Source: an uncultured Cytophagaceae bacterium
GTDB lineage: Bacteria > Bacteroidota > Bacteroidia > Cytophagales > Spirosomataceae
Reading direction: 5' to 3'
DNA: 17,116 nucleotides
Assembly (NCBI GenBank): GCA_938008575.1
Contig: CALLKB010000048.1
Span: 1 to 17,116 of the forward strand
Under the pieces are notes generated by a model. The model saw only the letters and a list, made by a program, of their open reading frames with translations, did not search any database and was not told where the DNA came from. Shown here piece after piece: positions 14,826 through 17,116 of the stretch. The position numbers and the translations under genes are program-made. Position 1 is the first letter of the stretch. Every line of letters starts with the position of its first letter.

Positions 14826-15974
14826 ATGACATCAACAACGAAAACACCTATTTACCTCGATAACGCGGCGACCACTCCGGTGGATCCGGCGGTTTGGCAG
14901 GAAATGCAACCCTTATTTGAGCATTTTACGGCGAATCCTTCGTCGATACATTCGCATGGCCGACAAGCCAAAGTGATTGTGGAGAAAGCGCGGAAGGCTG
15001 TTGCTACTTTATTGAACGCTTCACCTGCAGAAATCTTCTTTACATCAGGAGGAACTGAGGCAGATAATACGGTGATTCAGTCGGCGGTTTTATACGGCGG
15101 CGTGAAAAACATCATCACATCACCTTTGGAACATCATGCGGTTTTGCATACAGCGGAGGCATGGGAGAAATTGGGGATGGCGAAGGTTCATTTGGTTCAA
15201 ATCAATTCCGAAGGTGATATTGATTTGGCGCATTTGGAAACTTTATTAGCTGAAAATCCGAATGCCCTTGTGTCCTTGATGCATGGGAATAATGAAATTG
15301 GAAATCTATTGGATTTGCAGGCGGTGGGGGCTTTGTGCCAACAGTACAACGCCATTTTTCATTCAGATACAGTGCAAACCATGGGTCATTTTACGCATGA
15401 TGTTCAGGCTTTACCAGTGGATTTCTTGGTAGGAGCTGCTCATAAATTCCATGGTCCTAAAGGGATTGGGTTTTTATATGCGCGTGCTGGGGCGAAATTT
15501 CATCCTTTGATGCATGGCGGAGCGCAAGAGCGGAACCAGCGGGGAGGAACGGAAAATGTATATGGGATGGTTGGTTTGGCCAAAGCGTTAAGCATGGCTT
15601 ATGAGCACATGGATGAACATATGGCGCATATCAAATCCGTGAAGTCCTATTTTATCGAAGGTTTAGAAAAACGCTTTCCGGGCATTCAGTTTAACGGTCG
15701 GTCGGGTGAAGTGGACAACAGCCTCTACACAGTTTTAAACGTTCGCTTCCCGAGTGTTGCGGATGGTGATATGCTCTTGTTTCAATTGGATATTGAGAAA
15801 ATTTCCGCTTCAGGTGGAAGTGCATGTTCAAGTGGTACTTCGGTTGGGTCCCATGTGCTTTCGGCCCTGAATCCGACGGCGACGGGTGCAGCAATTCGTT
15901 TTTCTTTTTCGAAGAATAATACGAAGGAGGAGATTGATCGGGTGCTAGAGGTGCTGGAACGTTTAGTGAAATAG
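14826..15974 (+). CDS. Cysteine desulfurase (NifS/IscS family)
   Basis: 382 residues from the ATG at 14826 (MTSTTKTPIYLDNAATTP). An earlier ATG at 14805 overlaps glmM by 14 bases and is less likely. It is a PLP enzyme that takes sulfur from cysteine for Fe-S cluster or thiolation pathways, forming alanine and an enzyme persulfide. Visible features are YLDNAATTPVD (10-20), FFTSGGTEADN (71-81), LEHHAV (His103, PLP stacking), HSDTVQTMGH (PLP aspartate Asp181), AAHKFHGPKG (Schiff-base Lys207), GGAQERNQRGGTENV (231-245) and GGSACSSG (Cys334, persulfide cysteine). It is group I by length and loop. No iscU, sufE or sufC is next to it, so the partner pathway is not shown. It follows glmM by 7 bases. 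Confidence 0.93.
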   Translation: MTSTTKTPIYLDNAATTPVDPAVWQEMQPLFEHFTANPSSIHSHGRQAKVIVEKARKAVATLLNASPAEIFFTSGGTEADNTVIQSAVLYGGVKNIITSPLEHHAVLHTAEAWEKLGMAKVHLVQINSEGDIDLAHLETLLAENPNALVSLMHGNNEIGNLLDLQAVGALCQQYNAIFHSDTVQTMGHFTHDVQALPVDFLVGAAHKFHGPKGIGFLYARAGAKFHPLMHGGAQERNQRGGTENVYGMVGLAKALSMAYEHMDEHMAHIKSVKSYFIEGLEKRFPGIQFNGRSGEVDNSLYTVLNVRFPSVADGDMLLFQLDIEKISASGGSACSSGTSVGSHVLSALNPTATGAAIRFSFSKNNTKEEIDRVLEVLERLVK

Positions 15975-15986
15975 TGTTTGAATATT

Positions 15987-16046
15987 CCCCAGACTGAAGT
16001 CTGGGGTTTCTAAAATCGTTCATTAACCCCAGACTTTAGTCTGGGG
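15987..16046. repeat. Twin REP-like GC hairpins between convergent genes
   Basis: Two almost identical hairpins lie in the 78-base gap between the desulfurase and prolyl-tRNA synthetase ends. Arms CCCCAGACT (15987-15995) and AGTCTGGGG (15998-16006) enclose GA. The same arms at 16027-16035 and 16038-16046 enclose TT. Start-to-start distance is 40 bases. The flanks inside the pair (GGGGTT ... AACCCC) are inverted relative to each other, as in a REP/BIME pair. Short CCCC-GACT-type palindromes are a known form of REP-like element in Bacteroidota, often linked with RAYT (REP-associated tyrosine transposase) genes. No transposase is in this window. They could also act as a bidirectional terminator. 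Confidence 0.75.
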
Positions 16047-16052
16047 AGTAGT

Positions 16053-17116
16053 CTAGTAAGCTCTCGCAAACAACACCCGCTTGTTCGAAGGATTGCCAGT
16101 TAGAATACATTTGCCGGCCTCTTCTTTTGCATCCAAAGGAATGCAACGAATCGTGGCTTTGGTTAATTCTTTGATTTTCTCTTCTGTTTCAGAGCTACCA
16201 TCCCAGTGCGCTGAGATGAAACCACCTTCTTCCAATTTGGCATTGAATTCGTCCCAAGTATTCACCACATGGGTTTTCTCTGTGCGGAATGCTAACGCTT
16301 TGGCATAAATTTTGGATTGAATATCTTCCAAGGTATCCACGACTACTTGCTCAATTCCTTCGAATGCCATGCTCGTTTTTTCACGAGTATCACGGCGCGC
16401 TAATTCGATCGTGCCATTTTCCATGTCCCGATTTCCAATCGCCAAACGTACGGGAACTCCCTTCAATTCGTATTCCGCAAATTTAAAGCCAGGGCTTTGG
16501 TTTTCTGAAGTATCAAACTTCACTGAAACCCCACGTTTGCGCAATGCTTTCACCAAAGGATTTACTTTTTCGATGATAGCATTCAATTGCTCTTCGCCTT
16601 TGTAAATAGGCACAATAACCACTTGAATTGGGGCTAATTTAGGAGGTAATACCAACCCTTGGTCATCCGAATGAGCCATAATTAAGGCTCCCATCAAACG
16701 CGTTGAAACGCCCCAAGAAGTTCCCCAAACATAATCCAATTGATTTTCCTTGCTCAAGAATTTGACATCAAATGCTTTGGCAAAGTTTTGACCTAAAAAG
16801 TGGGAAGTTCCCGCTTGTAAAGCCTTTCCATCTTGCATCAAAGCTTCGATACAATAGGTTTCATCTGCACCTGCAAAACGCTCATTGGCTGTTTTAATAC
16901 CTTTCACAACTGGCATGGCCATGAAGTTCTCAGCGAAATCCGCATATACTTCTAGCATTTGTTCGGTCTCCTCGATTGCCTCCTTTTTCGTTGCGTGCGC
17001 CGTATGGCCCTCTTGCCACAGGAATTCTGCTGTACGTAGGAATAAACGAGTACGCATTTCCCAACGAACCACATTCGCCCATTGATTGATTAATAAAGGT
17101 AAGTCGCGGTAGGACT
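16053..17116 (-). CDS. proS: Prolyl-tRNA synthetase, archaeal/eukaryotic type, C-terminal part (partial, 5' end outside window)
   Basis: The frame is open to the right edge ([21 protein letters not shown]), so about 354 codons of the roughly 490-residue ProS3 class II enzyme are present. It charges tRNA-Pro in the cytoplasm. Visible features are [22 protein letters not shown] (motif 2 region), [34 protein letters not shown], then [22 protein letters not shown] (motif 3, ATP/Pro site) and [10 protein letters not shown], leading to the anticodon-binding domain. The C-terminal ProS-C domain ends with [18 protein letters not shown], the Tyr-ended tail typical of this type. It lacks the editing insertion found in the bacterial-type enzyme. 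An ATG at 17072 is internal, not the start. It converges on the cysteine desulfurase. Confidence 0.95.
   Translation of the reverse strand, partial: SYRDLPLLINQWANVVRWEMRTRLFLRTAEFLWQEGHTAHATKKEAIEETEQMLEVYADFAENFMAMPVVKGIKTANERFAGADETYCIEALMQDGKALQAGTSHFLGQNFAKAFDVKFLSKENQLDYVWGTSWGVSTRLMGALIMAHSDDQGLVLPPKLAPIQVVIVPIYKGEEQLNAIIEKVNPLVKALRKRGVSVKFDTSENQSPGFKFAEYELKGVPVRLAIGNRDMENGTIELARRDTREKTSMAFEGIEQVVVDTLEDIQSKIYAKALAFRTEKTHVVNTWDEFNAKLEEGGFISAHWDGSSETEEKIKELTKATIRCIPLDAKEEAGKCILTGNPSNKRVLFARAY

Noticed and set aside
15987..16046. CRISPR-like repeat interpretation of the twin palindromes
   Set aside because: Only two units, fully palindromic, with one 20-base interval and no cas gene nearby.

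Overview
The window looks like chromosomal DNA of a member of the Bacteroidota, most likely order Cytophagales. Four things support this: a gliding/T9SS type B sorting domain on the secreted protein at 1963-4752; a SusC-like TonB plug domain at 10272-11039; the five-helix diheme SdhC with its SdhA; and two good TTTG-N20-TAnnTTTG promoters. The placement rests on recognised protein families and was not searched against a database.

Left end (1-1962, minus strand): the start of the succinate dehydrogenase operon, sdhC then sdhA, with a convincing promoter at 1855-1886. SdhA is broken. A single base is missing near 741-742, and at about 452 the SdhA-like sequence stops and runs in frame into an unrelated, ATA/AGA-rich segment that resembles a phage structural protein and leaves the window at base 1. 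This is either an assembly chimera or a real insertion.

Middle left (1963-7465): a 929-residue secreted fibronectin-III-like protein with a T9SS type B C-terminal domain, followed 2 bases later by a DCC/DUF393 family protein. Converging on them is a two-gene minus-strand unit, an SGNH-type lipoprotein hydrolase and a polytopic membrane protein.

Middle (7466-10271): fabD, then a tRNA-Gln(TTG) with its own promoter and terminator. On the minus strand follow a 41-residue membrane peptide too short for normal gene calling, a possible overlapping 35-residue ORF, and a one-span membrane protein with a Kelch-like periplasmic part and a possible winged-helix cytoplasmic tail.

Right (10272-13429, minus): a tightly overlapping operon of PfkB sugar kinase, AGE/cellobiose-2-epimerase family protein, and a stand-alone secreted TonB plug domain with no barrel. 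It diverges from the glmM-type phosphohexomutase, with an 11+11 bp dyad between them.

Right end (13430-17116): a glmM-like mutase with a TTG start, then a NifS/IscS cysteine desulfurase (plus), converging on archaeal/eukaryotic-type prolyl-tRNA synthetase (minus, 5' end outside the window). Twin REP-like hairpins fill the gap between the last two genes. There is no gene-free stretch longer than 300 bases. The gaps at 1778-1962, 8348-8580 and 13230-13429 hold the promoters, tRNA, terminator and inverted repeats listed below.
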